DNA of 64,000 nt. Origin: Streptomyces sp. NBC_00510 (GTDB lineage Bacteria; Actinomycetota; Actinomycetes; Streptomycetales; Streptomycetaceae). Of this stretch, positions 61,911 through 64,000 are shown one piece after another (the stretch's first letter is position 1; every line of letters starts with the position of its first letter). The DNA is taken from the NCBI GenBank assembly GCA_036013505.1, contig CP107851.1:6966501-7030500 (forward strand). The letters run 5' to 3'. The position numbers were made by a program, and so were the translations under genes. The notes beneath the pieces are model-generated. The model was not told where the DNA came from. It ran no database searches and worked only from the letters and a program-made list of their open reading frames with translations.

Positions 61911-62396
61911 ATGGGCGAGCAGACCACGACCAGCCTTTTCTCCCCGGAGGTCATCGAGCAGTACGCCGGACTCGGCGTCGACCTGGTGGCGCTGTTCTCC
62001 GCCGGCGACCTCGGCTCCCGCATGGGCATCGAGATCGTCGAGGCGTCCGCGGAGCGCGTCGTGGGCACCATGCCCGTCGAGGGGAACACCCAGCCCTACG
62101 GGCTCCTCCACGGCGGCGCCTCCGCGGTCCTGGCGGAGACCATCGGCTCCATCGGCGCCATGCTGCACGGCGGCCCCGGCAAGCTCGCCGTCGGCGTCGA
62201 CCTCAACTGCACCCACCACCGCGGCCTGCGCTCCGGCCGGGTGACCGGGGTCGCCACCCCCGTCCACCGCGGCCGCTCCTCCGCGACCTACGAGGTCGTC
62301 ATCAGCGACGAGCAGGACCGCCGGGTCTGCTCCGCCCGCCTCACCTGCGCGCTGCGCCCGGCCACCCCGGCCACGCCGGGCACCGTCACCGCCTGA
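61911..62396 (+). CDS. Hotdog-fold thioesterase (PaaI/EntH-like)
   Basis: A 161-residue hotdog thioesterase. GNTQPYGLLHGGASAVLAETIGS carries the HGG(A) and catalytic Glu of the PaaI/EntH-type 4HBT family, and VGVDLNCTHHRGLRSGRVTGVATPVHRGRSSATYEV is typical. It hydrolyses an aromatic or acyl thioester; the specific CoA or carrier substrate is not deducible. The ATG at 61911 is 56 bp after the oxidoreductase stop. A long hairpin follows. Confidence 0.9.
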   Translation: MGEQTTTSLFSPEVIEQYAGLGVDLVALFSAGDLGSRMGIEIVEASAERVVGTMPVEGNTQPYGLLHGGASAVLAETIGSIGAMLHGGPGKLAVGVDLNCTHHRGLRSGRVTGVATPVHRGRSSATYEVVISDEQDRRVCSARLTCALRPATPATPGTVTA

Positions 62397-62418
62397 CGGC
62401 CGCCCGCACGGGACGCAC

Positions 62419-62460
62419 GAGGAGGGCGGCCCCCGGAATCCTCCGGGAGCCGCCCTCCTC
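62419..62460. terminator. Bidirectional terminator between the thioesterase and livF
   Basis: GAGGAGGGCGGC (62419-62430) and GCCGCCCTCCTC (62449-62460) form a perfect 12-bp stem, extended inside by CCCGGA/TCCGGG. It lies between convergent genes. Confidence 0.8.
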
Positions 62461-62490
62461 GCCGTATGGCACGCCGTACGACGCCGGACG

Positions 62491-63258
62491 CTACGCCGCG
62501 CCCTCACCGAGGTACGCCGCACGCACGCGCGGGTCGGACAGCAGGGCAGAGGCGTCGTCCTCCATGACGATCGCGCCCGTCTCCAGCACGTAGCCGCGGT
62601 CGGCCAGCTGCAGCGCCTGCGAGGCGTTCTGCTCCACCAGCAGCACCGTGGTGCCCTGGTCGTTGATCTCCTTGATGATCTCGAAGATCTGCTGGACGAT
62701 CAGCGGCGCCAGGCCCATCGACGGCTCGTCGAGCAGCAGCAGGTTCGGGCGGCCCATCAGGGCCCGGCCGATGGCCAGCATCTGCTGCTCACCGCCGGAC
62801 AGGGTGCCCGCCAGCTGCGTACGCCGCTCCGCCAGGCGCGGGAAGAGCGTCAGCACACGGTCCAGGTCGTCCTTGGAGACGCCCTTGAACCGGTACGCGC
62901 CCATCTCCAGGTTCTCCAGCACCGTCATCACCGGGAAGACGCGGCGGCCCTCCGGCGACTGGCCGATGCCGAGCTCCACGACCTTGTGCGAGGGAACGCC
63001 GTCGATCCGCTCACCGCCGAGGCGCACCTCGCCGTGGCGGGGCTGCAGCAGACCGGAGATCGTGCGCAGGGTGGTCGTCTTGCCGGCGCCGTTCGCGCCG
63101 AGCAGCGCCACGACCTCACCCTGCCGGACCGTCACGTTGATGCCCTTGAGCGCCTGGATCGCACCGTAGAACACCTGCAGGTCGACCAGCTCCAGCATCG
63201 CCGGGGCCTGGGCGACGGAACCGTCCGTCGCCTTCTCGAAGTTGGCGGCCTCGGTCAT
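62491..63258 (-). CDS. livF: Branched-chain amino acid ABC transporter ATP-binding protein LivF
   Basis: A 255-residue ABC ATPase of the branched-chain amino acid (HAAT) type. Walker A GANGAGKTT, Q-loop region, signature LSGGEQQMLAIGRALMGRPN and Walker B LLLLDEPSMGLAPLIV are present, and the end shows VLLVEQNASQALQLADRGYVLETGAIV typical of LivF. It overlaps livG by 4 bp. The permease and binding-protein genes must lie upstream, beyond the right edge. Confidence 0.93.
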   Translation of the reverse strand: MTEAANFEKATDGSVAQAPAMLELVDLQVFYGAIQALKGINVTVRQGEVVALLGANGAGKTTTLRTISGLLQPRHGEVRLGGERIDGVPSHKVVELGIGQSPEGRRVFPVMTVLENLEMGAYRFKGVSKDDLDRVLTLFPRLAERRTQLAGTLSGGEQQMLAIGRALMGRPNLLLLDEPSMGLAPLIVQQIFEIIKEINDQGTTVLLVEQNASQALQLADRGYVLETGAIVMEDDASALLSDPRVRAAYLGEGAA

Positions 63259-64000
63259 CGGCCCTCCTCCTCGGACTCACGCGGTGCGGGGACTTCCGGT
63301 GCGTCGGCCGTGTGGTGCGACTCGACGATCTCCACCATCTCCGCGACGGCCTCCACGGCCTCCTCGTCGGCAGAACCCAGGTACGCCTCGATCACCGCGG
63401 GATCGCGCTGCACCTCCTCGGGCAGACCCTCGGCGATCACCTTGCCGAAGTTCAGCACCATGACGCGGTCCGCGACCGACATCACGAGCTTCATGTCGTG
63501 CTCGATCAGCAGCACGCTGACGCCCAGGTCCTGGTTGATCCGGCGGATCAGCTGCTCCAGCTCCAGCTTCTCCGTCGGGTTCGTACCGGCCGCCGGCTCG
63601 TCCAGCAGCAGCACCTTCGGGTCGGTCGCCAGCGCCCGCGCGATCTCCAGACGCCGCTGGTCACCGTAGGAGAGGCTGGCGGCCAGCTCGTTGTGCTTGC
63701 CCGACAGGCCCACGTACGACAGCAGCTCCTGCGCCCGCTCGTCGCTGGCCTTCTCGTCCCGGCGCGCCCACGGCAGGCCCAGCATGATCGAGATCGCTCC
63801 CGACTTCTGCCGCGACTCCGCCGCGATCTTGACGTTCTCCAGCGCCGTCAGGGCACTGAAGAGCCGGATGTTCTGGTAGGTCCGGGCGACACCGTAACGG
63901 TTCACCAGGTACGGCTTGGCGCCGAGCAGCTTGTGCTCGGAACCGCCCTCCGCGTGGAAGGTGATCGTGCCCTCCTGCGGGACGTACACGCCCGTCAGGG
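63255..64000 (-). CDS. livG: Branched-chain amino acid ABC transporter ATP-binding protein LivG, 5'-truncated
   Basis: The C-terminal 248 residues of LivG; the N-terminus with the Walker A motif is beyond the right edge. LTGVYVPQEG, RYGVARTYQNIRLF (Q-loop region), SYGDQRRLEIARALATDP (LSGGQ-equivalent), LLLDEPAAGTNPTEK (Walker B) and VLLIEHDMKLVMSVADRVMVLNFGKVIAEG identify it as LivG. The C-terminal 40 residues are Glu-rich. It overlaps livF by 4 bp. Confidence 0.92.
   Translation of the reverse strand, partial: LTGVYVPQEGTITFHAEGGSEHKLLGAKPYLVNRYGVARTYQNIRLFSALTALENVKIAAESRQKSGAISIMLGLPWARRDEKASDERAQELLSYVGLSGKHNELAASLSYGDQRRLEIARALATDPKVLLLDEPAAGTNPTEKLELEQLIRRINQDLGVSVLLIEHDMKLVMSVADRVMVLNFGKVIAEGLPEEVQRDPAVIEAYLGSADEEAVEAVAEMVEIVESHHTADAPEVPAPRESEEEGR

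Overview
The window is high-GC actinobacterial chromosome, almost certainly from Streptomyces. The support is very strong G/C bias at third codon positions, frequent GTG starts, an interleaved his and trp gene block with the PriA isomerase, a gltBD-polA-pyk neighbourhood that (from memory) resembles the S. coelicolor SCO20xx region, a TrpM-type small protein, an SPW_0924-type small protein and a class F sortase. No rRNA, tRNA, CRISPR array, prophage or transposase was recognised. It reads as chromosome core with small accessory blocks.

Layout. 1-3078: histidine genes hisB(partial)-small membrane protein-hisH-priA-ridA-like-hisF. 3124-8019: two MFS exporters, one beside an ArsR-family regulator with a twin palindromic operator, a DinB-fold protein and a septum-formation-like membrane protein. 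8101-14942: hisI, then trpE, three small membrane protein genes, trpC, trpM-like, trpB and trpA, closed by a strong hairpin. 15018-17943: thioredoxin-like membrane protein, lgt and a VIT-type metal transporter. 18218-24260: gltBD, preceded by a structured leader. 24323-30990: an apparent cell-surface polysaccharide locus, with two divergent operons encoding a UDP-GlcNAc 2-epimerase, a processive family 2 synthase, a small membrane partner, a LamG-like surface protein, a DUF2334 deacetylase-like protein and a glycoside-hydrolase lipoprotein. 31029-41451: metabolic and surface genes (alkylsulfatase, epoxide hydrolase, metallopeptidase-like, methyltransferase, VOC protein, sortase F, acetamidase, aminopeptidase N). 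41760-44593: a decarboxylase/N-monooxygenase pair resembling desAB without a siderophore synthetase. 44535-48940: sdhCAB divergent from a LysR regulator, with a perfect palindrome between. 49074-64000: 5'-nucleotidase, SIMPL protein, pyruvate kinase, DUF3068 and SPW_0924 proteins under a KstR-like box, lytic transglycosylase, DUF4184 protein, polA, FdhF/YdeP oxidoreductase, thioesterase and livFG.

How the genes work together. PriA can serve both histidine (HisA) and tryptophan (TrpF) synthesis, which fits the mixing of the two pathways here and the lack of a trpF in the window. GltBD supplies glutamate for both. The best candidate for an undescribed system is the polysaccharide locus at 24.3-31.0 kb. 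Next are the orphan desAB-like pair, the LysR/sdhCAB operator and the KstR-like site upstream of the SPW_0924-DUF3068 genes. Functions come from reading motifs by eye; no database search was run.
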